DNA of 8,350 bases from Actinomycetota bacterium (GCA_017853815.1 JAFMIT010000070.1:1-8350), one strand, 5' to 3'; shown: positions 1 through 6,522, numbered from the stretch's first letter. A program made the numbers and translations. The notes: generated by a model not told the origin, from the sequence alone.

Positions 1-637
1 CTGGAGTGAACTCAGGCATCACAACGCGGGCCGCAGGCAAGGCGAGGTCAATCGCCACCCCATCGATGGTGTTGAGCAGTATGGCGCTACCCAGAACAAT
101 GGCTGCAGGCGCTGCCCACAACGGCGCGAAGCGCTTCAACGCGATCCACACCAAAAGCACTGGTGCCATCACGACGGTGTACTTCGGCAGCGCGATAAAC
201 GGTGCCACGCAAAAACTAAAGATGACCCCTGCGAGCATGGCGCTTGCGAGTTGGGCAGGAATTCTGCCCACGAGATCACCGAGAGCTGGCCAGAGGCCAG
301 TCAGGATGATCAGCAGTGCGGAGATGATGAAGCCAGCGACCGCTTGCTCGAAAGTCAACGCGAGGGCAGCAGACGAAACCAGCAGTGCAGCGCCGGGAGT
401 GCTCCAGACGATGGTGAGAGGCATCGCGTGACGCCAACTCAGTGCAATGGCGAGGAGTCCGTAGCCCACGAGCATCACGAAGACGGCAGAAACGCTCTGA
501 GCATGGTCGGCTCCTACGGCCGTGAGGCCAGCGAGGACAACGCCGGTGGACGCGAGCATGCCCGTGAACGATGCGACACAACCCGCGACTGTGACGTGTC
601 GTAGATCTGATGCAGAGAAGGCGCGGAGACTAGGCAT
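1..637 (-). CDS. benE: BenE-family transporter (benzoate:H+ symporter-like), N-terminal part
   Basis: This is an inner-membrane permease related to BenE/YdcO, proton symporters of which some members import benzoate; the substrate here is not proven. The gene enters from its start at 637 and runs off the left edge, so 212 residues of an expected ~390 are visible. The ATG (MPSLRAFSAS) comes two codons after an in-frame TGA, so the N-terminus is well fixed, although only a weak GAAAG stands for a ribosome binding site. The visible part is a series of hydrophobic helices with short loops. It carries the family signature WSTPGAAL (residues 78-85), a polar break within a helix, and IPAQLASAMLAGV (126-138). 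The last residues (PEFTP) match the loop near the middle of the family. It lies 108 bases downstream of the ABC-F gene on the same strand. No aromatic-degradation gene is visible. Family assignment is confident; substrate is not. Confidence 0.85.
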   Translation of the reverse strand, partial: MPSLRAFSASDLRHVTVAGCVASFTGMLASTGVVLAGLTAVGADHAQSVSAVFVMLVGYGLLAIALSWRHAMPLTIVWSTPGAALLVSSAALALTFEQAVAGFIISALLIILTGLWPALGDLVGRIPAQLASAMLAGVIFSFCVAPFIALPKYTVVMAPVLLVWIALKRFAPLWAAPAAIVLGSAILLNTIDGVAIDLALPAARVVMPEFTP

Positions 638-701
638 TCGTCACGCTTTCGGAGAGATCCCAATTGGCTTTATGCACATTCGTGCAGAAGAATTGGGCGG
701 G

Positions 702-728
702 GGTCTGCGCGCGAGGTGTGCGCAGACC
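702..728 (-). terminator. Inverted repeat between ABC-F and benE, possible weak terminator
   Basis: A perfect 9-base inverted repeat (GGTCTGCGC and GCGCAGACC, loop of 9) starts 17 bases past the ABC-F stop codon, in the 108-base gap before the BenE-type gene. On the minus strand it is followed by CCCGCCCAATTCTTCTG rather than a clean T-run, so it may attenuate transcription or stabilise the mRNA end rather than terminate strongly. A smaller hairpin (TGCAC/GTGCA, 673-686) follows it. Confidence 0.4.
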
Positions 729-745
729 TTCATCTGTACGGCCGC

Positions 746-2536
746 TCACGACTCCAACCTCGCGCCGGCTTCAAGCCAGGCCTCTTCGAGTGTCGCAATC
801 TCTGCATCAATCCCGCGCAATTGCGCGTCAAGCTGCGCTGCCTTGTCGTAGTCAGTGGCGACTTCGGCCATCTTGGCAAGGACAGAATCTCGCTGGTTTT
901 GGGCTTTCGTGATCTGGCGTTCGAGGCGATTGAGTTCTTTCTTGATGTCGCGCTCTTCGGCTGCCGAAACTCCGACGCGGGCGGGCGCTGATTGCGCTGT
1001 TTCAACTGATGCAGAAGTGCCTGTGGTCATCGCTTTACGAAGTTCAAGATATTGGTCGATCCCGCGGGGGAGATCGCGAATGTGACCGTCGCCGAGCAAA
1101 CCAACGAATGTGTCGCAGGTGCGTTCAAGGAAATAGCGGTCGTGTGACACGACGAGCAACGTGCCACCGAAAGAGTCCAATAAGTCTTCGAGAGCCGCGA
1201 GTGTCTCAACGTCGAAATCGTTCGTTGGTTCGTCGAGCATTAACACATTTGGTTCGGTCATCAATAGTCGCGTGAGTTGCAGGCGGCGTCGCTCACCGCC
1301 GCTGAGATCACCGACAGGAGTCCACTGGGCATCCGCACCGAAACCGAGTCGTTCACACAACTGCGACGCTGTGAGTTCGCGGCCTTTGCCTAACTCAACT
1401 CGGCGAGCGACATGCTCTACTGCTTCGAGAACCCGCCATTGCGGATTGAGTTCTTCGAGATGCTGCGAAAGAAAAGCAAATTTCACTGTTGAACCCACGA
1501 CGAGTCGCCCAGCAGACAGCGCTAATTGCTCGTTAAGGACGCGCATCAAAGTGGTCTTGCCAGCGCCATTCATGCCGACGATGGCGATGCGATCGCCAGG
1601 ACCAACATTCCAATTCACTCGAGAAAGTAGCTGTTTTCCGCCGAGTTCGATGTCAGCGTCATGAAGTTCACAGACGGTCTTTCCGAGTCGCGCATTGGCG
1701 AACGCCAACAGCTCGGTGCCATCGCGTGGAGGGGGCTCGTTCGCAATCAGTTCGTTGGCGGCATCGACGCGGAATTTTGGTTTGGTGGTACGAGCCGGCG
1801 CACCGCGCCGTAGCCACGCAAGTTCTTTGCGCAACAAATTGTTGCGTCGCGCTTCCATGGCGCTCGCCTGTCGGGAACGTTCCGCTTTGGCGAGAACGTA
1901 CGCGGAGTAGCCGCCTTCGTATTCCTCGACGGCTCCGTTGACGACTTCCCAAGTGCGATCGCTGACTTCATCGAGGAACCAGCGATCGTGGGTGACGACG
2001 ACGAGTGCGTAGTTGCGTTTGGTTTTAAGGTAGGCAGCGAGCCATGCGACCGCTTCGACGTCAAGGTGGTTCGTCGGTTCGTCGAGCAGCAACACATCGA
2101 CTGGTTCAATCAACAAACGCGCGAGTGCAACGCGACGCTTTTCGCCACCAGACAGTGGTCCGATGCGTCGGTCCATGACATGCTCGTCGAAACCGCCAAA
2201 GAGACCAGTGAACACTTCGCGCACTTCAGAGAGAGTCGCCCACTCGTGGTCAGCTTGTTCGCCAAGAATGAACTGCCGCACCGTTAAAGCTGGGTCCATC
2301 GTGTCGACCTGCGTGAGTACTCCAACATGGCAGTTGTTGCTATGCGAAACCCGGCCAGCATGGGGTGTCTCGGCACCCGCCATGATGCGCATGAGGGTGG
2401 TCTTGCCGCCACCGTTGCGACCGACGATGCCGATACGGTCGCCGAGATTGACGCCGAGGGATACTGCGTCGAGAACGAAGCCTTTGCCGTAGTCCACTGA
2501 CACGGCTTCAAGGTTCAGCAGGTTTCTCGGTGCCAC
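746..2536 (-). CDS. ABC-F family ATPase, Uup-like, 596 aa
   Basis: A soluble protein with two ABC ATPase domains and no membrane segment. ABC-F proteins act on ribosomes, in translation control, ribosome rescue or antibiotic protection, rather than in transport. Domain 1 has Walker A GRNGGGKTT (residues 39-47), signature LSGGE (128-132), Walker B ending LLLDEPTNHLD (149-159) and switch His183. Domain 2 has GMNGAGKTT (321-329), LSGGE (411-415), VLMLDEPTNDFD (431-442) and His465. The inter-domain linker contains WLRRGAPARTTKP (241-253), a Uup-type signature, and a charged C-terminal segment (about 525-590) looks like the Uup coiled coil. The GTG start at 2536 follows GAGAGGGA and gives the family N-terminus (LLNLEAVSVDYG). 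The frame stays open to 2707 but the added residues look non-native. Both ATPase sites are intact. It is divergent from the aldehyde dehydrogenase. Uup-like is likely; drug resistance is not implied. Confidence 0.93.
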   Translation of the reverse strand: MAPRNLLNLEAVSVDYGKGFVLDAVSLGVNLGDRIGIVGRNGGGKTTLMRIMAGAETPHAGRVSHSNNCHVGVLTQVDTMDPALTVRQFILGEQADHEWATLSEVREVFTGLFGGFDEHVMDRRIGPLSGGEKRRVALARLLIEPVDVLLLDEPTNHLDVEAVAWLAAYLKTKRNYALVVVTHDRWFLDEVSDRTWEVVNGAVEEYEGGYSAYVLAKAERSRQASAMEARRNNLLRKELAWLRRGAPARTTKPKFRVDAANELIANEPPPRDGTELLAFANARLGKTVCELHDADIELGGKQLLSRVNWNVGPGDRIAIVGMNGAGKTTLMRVLNEQLALSAGRLVVGSTVKFAFLSQHLEELNPQWRVLEAVEHVARRVELGKGRELTASQLCERLGFGADAQWTPVGDLSGGERRRLQLTRLLMTEPNVLMLDEPTNDFDVETLAALEDLLDSFGGTLLVVSHDRYFLERTCDTFVGLLGDGHIRDLPRGIDQYLELRKAMTTGTSASVETAQSAPARVGVSAAEERDIKKELNRLERQITKAQNQRDSVLAKMAEVATDYDKAAQLDAQLRGIDAEIATLEEAWLEAGARLES

Positions 2537-2588
2537 AGTTCCCTCTCGGTTGGGGGCGAATTGTCGCAGGTGCCTGTTGTACCCTCGC

Positions 2589-2608
2589 CCTGACAACGAA
2601 GTCAGGAG
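2589..2608 (+). promoter_or_regulatory. Ribosome binding site of the dehydrogenase, partly inside a hairpin
   Basis: AGGAG (2604-2608) sits six bases before the GTG at 2615 and fixes that start. The bases CCTGAC and GTCAGG (2589-2594 and 2601-2606) form a 6-base inverted repeat around the loop AACGAA, so a leader hairpin would cover the first three bases of the ribosome binding site. The 78-base divergent gap (2537-2614) must also hold the promoters of both flanking genes. I see only weak candidates, such as TACCCT at 2580-2585. Confidence 0.5.
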
Positions 2609-2614
2609 AAAACC

Positions 2615-4045
2615 GTGGCTATTACGAGCCCTACAGGTCTGCTTATCGGCGGCGAATGGGTCCCAGGATCGCAGCGCATGGACGTCATCGATCCAGCGAC
2701 TGGCCAATCGCTTGCGAGCGTTGGCGATGCGACGATGGAAGAAGCCCTAGCCGCGGTCACAGCTGCTGATGACGCGTTCAAGAGCTGGTCTCAAACTCCA
2801 CCTCGCGTTCGGGCCGAAGTGCTGCGTCGCGCATGGGAAATCATGACTGCAGAGCTCGAAGACTGTGCTCGACTGATTTCGCTTGAAAACGGCAAGGCTT
2901 GGCGCGACGCCATGGCCGAGGCGACGTACGCCGCCGAATTTTTCCGCTGGTTCTCTGAAGAGACCGTACGCGTGCCAGGCGACTTCCGCCTCGCACCTAA
3001 CGGCGACAAAACCATCATCGTGGACCACCGGCCGATTGGACCAGCACTCCTCATCACGCCATGGAATTTTCCGGCGGCCATGGCGACCCGCAAGATTGGT
3101 CCCGCGCTTGCCGCTGGCTGCACCGTCGTTCTCAAGCCGCCAGCCGAAACTCCGCTGACTGCGTTGTGGGTCGCTGATGTCGTGCAGCGAGCAGGTGCGC
3201 CAAAAGGTGTGGTCAACGTCATCACCACACGTCGCTCGAGCGAGATTGTGAAAGCGCTCATGGCAGATGAGCGCATCGCCACGCTTTCGTTCACTGGCTC
3301 GACCTACGTTGGCAAAATGCTGCTTCATCAGGCGGCCGATCGTGCATTGCGGGCATCGATGGAACTCGGTGGCAACGCGCCGTTCTTGGTCCTCGAGGGT
3401 GCTGACGTCGACAAAGCGGTTGCTGGCGCAATGATTGCGAAGATGCGCAATGGTGGTGCTGCGCGCACTGCCGCCAACCGCTTCTACGTGCATGCATCAT
3501 TGGCCGACGAATTTGCGAAAAAGTTTGGTGCCGCTCTCGGTGCTCTCAAAGTCGGACCTGGCATTGACCAGTCCAACGATCTCGGTGCCATGGTGAGCGA
3601 TAAAGAAGCGCAGAAGATTGTGGACTTGGTGGAACAGGCAGCCGCCGCTGGTGGTGACGTCATCACGACATCGATCGCGCCGAAAGGTGGAGCGTTCGTT
3701 GCGCCCGTGATTGTGCGCGGAATTGAGCACGGTTCAATATTGACCCGCGAAGAAGTGTTTGGTCCGGTTGCCCCCATCGTGACTTTTGAAGACCAAGAAG
3801 ATGCCATTCGGATGGCGAATGACACGGAATACGGCCTGATTTCTTACGTATTCGCAAAAGATGCTGGTGTTGGTATTGGAGTTGCGCGTCGCATGGAGTC
3901 AGGCATGGTCGCTATCAACCGCGGTGTTGCCTCAGATCCCGCAGCTCCTTTCGGTGGCATGAAGGAATCTGGTCTGGGTCGCGAAGGTGGATTCGACGGT
4001 ATTCACGAATTCCTCGAGAAGCAGTACTTCGCCGTCGACCTGTAG
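2615..4045 (+). CDS. gabD: Succinate-semialdehyde dehydrogenase-type aldehyde dehydrogenase lacking the catalytic Cys
   Basis: A 476-residue cytosolic ALDH-superfamily protein, full length and closest in pattern to actinobacterial succinate-semialdehyde dehydrogenases, which oxidise succinate semialdehyde to succinate with NAD(P)+. The start is GTG with AGGAG six bases upstream. Visible motifs are TPWNFP (148-153, oxyanion-hole Asn151), VLKPPAETP with cofactor Lys174, SFTGST (225-230), MELGGNAPF with general base Glu250, EEVFGPV (379-385), and the C-terminal PAAPFGGMKESGLGREGG (442-459). The catalytic loop, usually RNGGEACTAANRF or similar in this group, reads RNGGAARTAANRF: the nucleophile Cys is Arg284 (CGC, 3464-3466) and the preceding Glu is Ala282. 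The only cysteines are 84 and 169, neither in this loop. The fold and cofactor site look intact, so a catalytically dead or repurposed protein is possible, as is a sequencing error. The gene symbol reflects family, not demonstrated activity. Confidence 0.88.
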   Translation: MAITSPTGLLIGGEWVPGSQRMDVIDPATGQSLASVGDATMEEALAAVTAADDAFKSWSQTPPRVRAEVLRRAWEIMTAELEDCARLISLENGKAWRDAMAEATYAAEFFRWFSEETVRVPGDFRLAPNGDKTIIVDHRPIGPALLITPWNFPAAMATRKIGPALAAGCTVVLKPPAETPLTALWVADVVQRAGAPKGVVNVITTRRSSEIVKALMADERIATLSFTGSTYVGKMLLHQAADRALRASMELGGNAPFLVLEGADVDKAVAGAMIAKMRNGGAARTAANRFYVHASLADEFAKKFGAALGALKVGPGIDQSNDLGAMVSDKEAQKIVDLVEQAAAAGGDVITTSIAPKGGAFVAPVIVRGIEHGSILTREEVFGPVAPIVTFEDQEDAIRMANDTEYGLISYVFAKDAGVGIGVARRMESGMVAINRGVASDPAAPFGGMKESGLGREGGFDGIHEFLEKQYFAVDL

Positions 4046-4068
4046 AAGTCGCGACACGGCTCGCTAGG

Positions 4069-4074
4069 TAGTCT
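4069..4074 (+). promoter_or_regulatory. Candidate -10 box of a leaderless tgt transcript
   Basis: TAGTCT matches the actinobacterial -10 pattern TANNNT and ends six bases before the GTG of tgt, so transcription would begin at or next to the start codon. No well-spaced ribosome binding site exists (a lone AGG lies 12 bases upstream), which fits a leaderless message. No recognisable -35 was found. An 8-base palindrome, GTCGCGAC (4048-4055), lies upstream. Confidence 0.4.
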
Positions 4075-4080
4075 GCGCGC

Positions 4081-5307
4081 GTGAACCAGCCCTACTTCGA
4101 GATCGACAAGCGCATTGCCGACACTGCTGGTGGCGATGGGCTTCAAGGTCGAGTAGGTGTCATCCACACGCCTCACGGAGACATCCAGACGCCAGCGTTC
4201 ATCCCCGTCGGCACCAAAGCGACTGTGAAGGCCGTGCTTCCTGAAGCCATGTCGGATATGGGTTCGCAGGCGCTGCTCGCTAATGCGTATCACCTGTATC
4301 TCCAACCAGGGCCAGACATTGTCGATGCCGCTGGTGGTGTCGGTAAGTTCATGAATTGGTCGGGACCGACGTTTACAGATTCCGGCGGTTTTCAGGTTCT
4401 CTCGTTAGGTGTCGGCTTCAAGAAGGTCCTCGCGATGGAAACCGTCACCGTGCAATCAGATGATGTGATTGCCGATGGCAAAGATCGACTGGCGCATGTC
4501 GATGACGATGGGGTCACCTTTAAGTCGCATCTCGACGGTTCGCTGCATCGCTTTACTCCTGAAGTTTCTATGCAAGTACAGCACCAGATCGGTGCCGACA
4601 TCATTTTCGCTTTCGATGAGTGCACGACGCTGCTCAACACCCGCGGCTATCAGGAGATCGCACTCGAGCGGACCTTGGCGTGGGCGCATCGGTGTATCGC
4701 TGAACACCAGAGGTTGACGCTCGAACGAAGTCATCGCCCGTATCAGTCGCTGTTCGGCGTTATTCAAGGTGCGCAGTACGAAGATTTGCGACGCAAAGCA
4801 TCGCGTGACCTGGGTGCGCTCGACTTCGATGGTTTTGGTCTTGGGGGAGCGCTCGACAAGGCCAGCCTCGGAACGATTGTTAGCTGGATGACCGAAGAGT
4901 TGCCTGAGATGAAGCCGCGTCACCTGCTCGGCATCGGCGAGCCGGATGATTTATTTGTTGGAGTCGAAAACGGAGCAGACACATTCGATTGTGTGGCACC
5001 TGCACGAGTGGCACGCAATGCGTCGGCTTACAGCCTGGATGGTCGCTACAACGTCGTCAGCGCAGTGAATCGCCGAGCGTTTGAGCCGCTCGATGCTGAG
5101 TGCGAGTGCTACACGTGCAAGCACTACACCAAGGCGTATTTGCACCATCTTTTTAAGGCCAAAGAAATGCTTGGCTCAACGCTGTTGACGATTCACAACG
5201 AGCATTTCATCGTGAACCTTGTCGCGAAAATGCGGCAGCTAATTCTTGAAGGCGATTACTGGGCTTTCAAAGAAGAGTTCATGGGCCGCTACTACGGCAG
5301 TCGTTAA
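4081..5307 (+). CDS. tgt: tRNA-guanine(34) transglycosylase (queuine/preQ1 insertion), divergent pocket
   Basis: This enzyme exchanges guanine-34 of GUN-anticodon tRNAs (Asp, Asn, His, Tyr) for a 7-deazaguanine base, the step that leads to queuosine. Its 408 residues are a little longer than the 375-residue E. coli protein. Core motifs are intact: TDSGGFQV with general acid/base Asp100, FAFDECT (Asp179), LFGVIQG (224-230), TFDCVAPAR with nucleophile Asp303, and the zinc site CECYTC plus His372 (Cys341, Cys343, Cys346), with the same spacing as in E. coli. Two parts differ. The GGLAVGE base-recognition motif is replaced by GGALDKA (255-261), and residues about 111-143 form an insertion relative to the E. 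coli enzyme. The GTG start lies 35 bases after the dehydrogenase stop; RVGVIHTPHGDIQTPAF (24-40) matches the family's first conserved strand. The gene ends 4 bases into the convergent transporter gene. Function is confident; preferred base is open. Confidence 0.93.
   Translation: MNQPYFEIDKRIADTAGGDGLQGRVGVIHTPHGDIQTPAFIPVGTKATVKAVLPEAMSDMGSQALLANAYHLYLQPGPDIVDAAGGVGKFMNWSGPTFTDSGGFQVLSLGVGFKKVLAMETVTVQSDDVIADGKDRLAHVDDDGVTFKSHLDGSLHRFTPEVSMQVQHQIGADIIFAFDECTTLLNTRGYQEIALERTLAWAHRCIAEHQRLTLERSHRPYQSLFGVIQGAQYEDLRRKASRDLGALDFDGFGLGGALDKASLGTIVSWMTEELPEMKPRHLLGIGEPDDLFVGVENGADTFDCVAPARVARNASAYSLDGRYNVVSAVNRRAFEPLDAECECYTCKHYTKAYLHHLFKAKEMLGSTLLTIHNEHFIVNLVAKMRQLILEGDYWAFKEEFMGRYYGSR
5304..5307. 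other. Shared TTAA: overlapping stop codons of tgt and yhhQ
   Basis: The palindrome TTAA supplies TAA for tgt on the plus strand (5305-5307) and TAA for the transporter on the minus strand (5304-5306). The genes overlap tail to tail by 4 bases with no space for a terminator, so each transcript probably runs antisense into the other gene. Confidence 0.9.
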
Positions 5308-5981
5308 GCGGCAGTCTCCGCGTAACTTGGTTCGTGGCGCTTGACCCATGCGATGGTGGGGTAGGTAATCGGCAGCAGTACGACTTCGAGCAAAGTCTTG
5401 TAGACGTAGCCCGTGATGACGTAGTTCAAGAAGTCCGCGCCGGTGATGATTCCGTAGAACGCAATCGTGCAGAAGACGACAGTGTCAGCGAGTTCGCCGA
5501 CGACAGTGGAGCCGATCAGACGCACCCAGAGATGCTTCTCGCTGGTGCGCTGTTTGATTTTGATGAGTACATACGAGTTCAGAAGTTGACCCACGAGGAA
5601 GCCGCAAACGCTTGCGAGCACGATGCGCGGAACGAAACCAAGGATTGCTTCGAATGCGGCTTGGTTTTCCCAGCCGGGGGCTGGTGGTGAGAGCTGTACG
5701 AGGTAGAAGGTGATCGACGCGAGAGCGGCGAGCGCAAAGCCGAGGATGATGGCTCGACGCGACGCCTTCCAGCCGTACACCTCGCTCATAACGTCGCCGA
5801 TGACGTAGACGAGTGGGAACAGGAACGCGCCACCGTCGGTGATGATCGGCCCAAACGAGATGAGCTTGGTGGCACCAATGTTGGAAATCAACAGAATGCC
5901 CACGAAGAGAGCGACTACGAACGGGTAGAGGCTGTGAATTTCGGCAGCGAATTTTGCTTTACGTTCTTCAGAGGTCGTCAT
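5304..5981 (-). CDS. yhhQ: Queuosine precursor transporter, YhhQ/QPTR family (DUF165)
   Basis: An integral membrane protein of 225 residues, the usual size for this family, whose members import queuosine precursors such as preQ1, preQ0 or queuine. About six hydrophobic segments are visible, starting with LYPFVVALFVGILLIS (18-33). Family motifs are ISNIGATKL (32-40), GDVMSEVYGW with Asp63, Glu67 and Tyr69 (62-71), GFLVGQLLNSYVL (127-139), and RLIGSTVVGELADTVVF (154-170), whose Glu/Asp are typical substrate-path residues. The ATG at 5981 gives the standard cytosolic N-terminus (MTTSEERKAK). The open frame upstream to 6170 only shadows the MarR gene. It lies 25 bases after the MarR stop codon and is probably co-transcribed with it. 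Only a weak GAAAG precedes the start. Its stop codon lies within the stop of the convergent tgt gene, linking the two queuosine genes physically. Confidence 0.92.
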   Translation of the reverse strand: MTTSEERKAKFAAEIHSLYPFVVALFVGILLISNIGATKLISFGPIITDGGAFLFPLVYVIGDVMSEVYGWKASRRAIILGFALAALASITFYLVQLSPPAPGWENQAAFEAILGFVPRIVLASVCGFLVGQLLNSYVLIKIKQRTSEKHLWVRLIGSTVVGELADTVVFCTIAFYGIITGADFLNYVITGYVYKTLLEVVLLPITYPTIAWVKRHEPSYAETAA

Positions 5982-6006
5982 GAGTCGCTTTCGCAGGCAG
6001 GGTGAA

Positions 6007-6477
6007 TTAGAGAGCTTTGGACTGAGCTGTGTCGTCGAGGGAGTTGAGGATTTTCTTCGAGATGGCGCCGAGGGCTTGGAACTCTTCGCAACTGAGCACG
6101 TCCACCAGTCGTTCGCGAACGCTGTCCACATGGCTCGGGGCAGCAGACACGAGCTTGTCCCAGCCTGCATCGGTCATCTCCGCGAAGTACCCGCGCTTGT
6201 CGTCTGAGCAGACGCGACGAGTGACGTAGCCAGCATCGACCATGCGGTCGATCTGATGAGTGAGCCGGCTACGGCTCGACAAGGTTTTGTCCGCTAGTTC
6301 GCTCATGCGCATGGCGCGACCTTCGGCCTCAGAAAGGCGCACGAGGATTTCGTAATCCGACATCGTCAATCCGTGCTTCTCGTGCAGATCACGACTGAAC
6401 TGGTCAGGAAGAAGCGACAAGACGGACAGGAATGCACGCCATTCGAGCTGCTGCTCGGGAGTGAGCCATTTCGTCAT
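6007..6477 (-). CDS. MarR-family transcriptional regulator
   Basis: A 156-residue winged helix-turn-helix regulator of a type common in actinobacteria. MarR proteins bind DNA as dimers, usually repress their own and adjacent genes, and release DNA on ligand binding or oxidation. The N-terminal dimerisation helix (WLTPEQQLEWRAFL, 4-17) is followed by LTMSDYEILVRLSEAEG (37-53). The recognition region is RMSELADKTLSSRSRLTHQIDRM (57-79, with Ser67-Arg71 at its core), and the wing SDDKRGYFAEMTDAG (91-105) has the Asp/Arg pair typical of MarR. C-terminal helices (about 115-147) complete the dimer interface. Cys90 and Cys130 are present, but neither is placed like the OhrR sensor Cys. The ATG start lies inside an inverted repeat, which suggests autoregulation. 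The transporter gene follows 25 bases downstream, making it the most likely co-regulated target. The ligand is unknown. Confidence 0.93.
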   Translation of the reverse strand: MTKWLTPEQQLEWRAFLSVLSLLPDQFSRDLHEKHGLTMSDYEILVRLSEAEGRAMRMSELADKTLSSRSRLTHQIDRMVDAGYVTRRVCSDDKRGYFAEMTDAGWDKLVSAAPSHVDSVRERLVDVLSCEEFQALGAISKKILNSLDDTAQSKAL

Positions 6478-6510
6478 GGTTGAAGTCTAAATCATTAAAC
6501 GTTCAACCAT
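6476..6510. promoter_or_regulatory. Inverted-repeat operator candidate overlapping the marR start
   Basis: A perfect 9-base inverted repeat, ATGGTTGAA (6476-6484) and TTCAACCAT (6502-6510), is separated by 17 bases. Nested inside is an imperfect palindrome, GTCTAAAT/CATTAAAC (6485-6500). It fills most of the 45-base gap between the kinase stop and the regulator start and covers two bases of that start codon. Position and symmetry fit a MarR dimer site for autorepression. The binding protein is inferred, not shown. Confidence 0.55.
6484..6489 (-). promoter_or_regulatory. Candidate -10 box of a leaderless marR transcript
   Basis: Read on the minus strand, TAGACT is followed by six bases (TCAACC) and then the ATG of the MarR gene. 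This is the same geometry as in front of tgt. There is no ribosome binding site upstream of the ATG. The box lies inside the inverted repeat, so a bound repressor would block it directly. No convincing -35 was found. Confidence 0.45.
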
Positions 6511-6522
6511 CGTCTGGAGCGT

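Noticed and set aside
6..431. Open plus-strand frame of 141 codons at the left edge
   Set aside because: It lies opposite the BenE-type gene, whose minus-strand frame gives clear transporter motifs; the plus frame has no recognisable features.
2537..2707. 57-residue N-terminal extension of the ABC-F protein
   Set aside because: It would run across the divergent promoter region into the dehydrogenase, and the GTG at 2536 has a good ribosome binding site and the family N-terminus.
3452..3487. A compensated frameshift as the cause of the missing catalytic Cys
   Set aside because: Flanking residues RNGG and TAANRF align without any gap, and simple base substitutions explain the change.
2747..3493. 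248-codon minus-strand frame inside the dehydrogenase
   Set aside because: Antisense shadow of a well-conserved gene, with no domain or start signal of its own.
5982..6006. Separate promoter for the transporter in the gap after marR
   Set aside because: Only 25 bases, with no -10 at a plausible distance; co-transcription with marR is simpler.
5982..6170. 63-residue N-terminal extension of the transporter
   Set aside because: It overlaps the end of the MarR gene in another frame and looks like low-complexity shadow; the ATG at 5981 gives the family's normal length.
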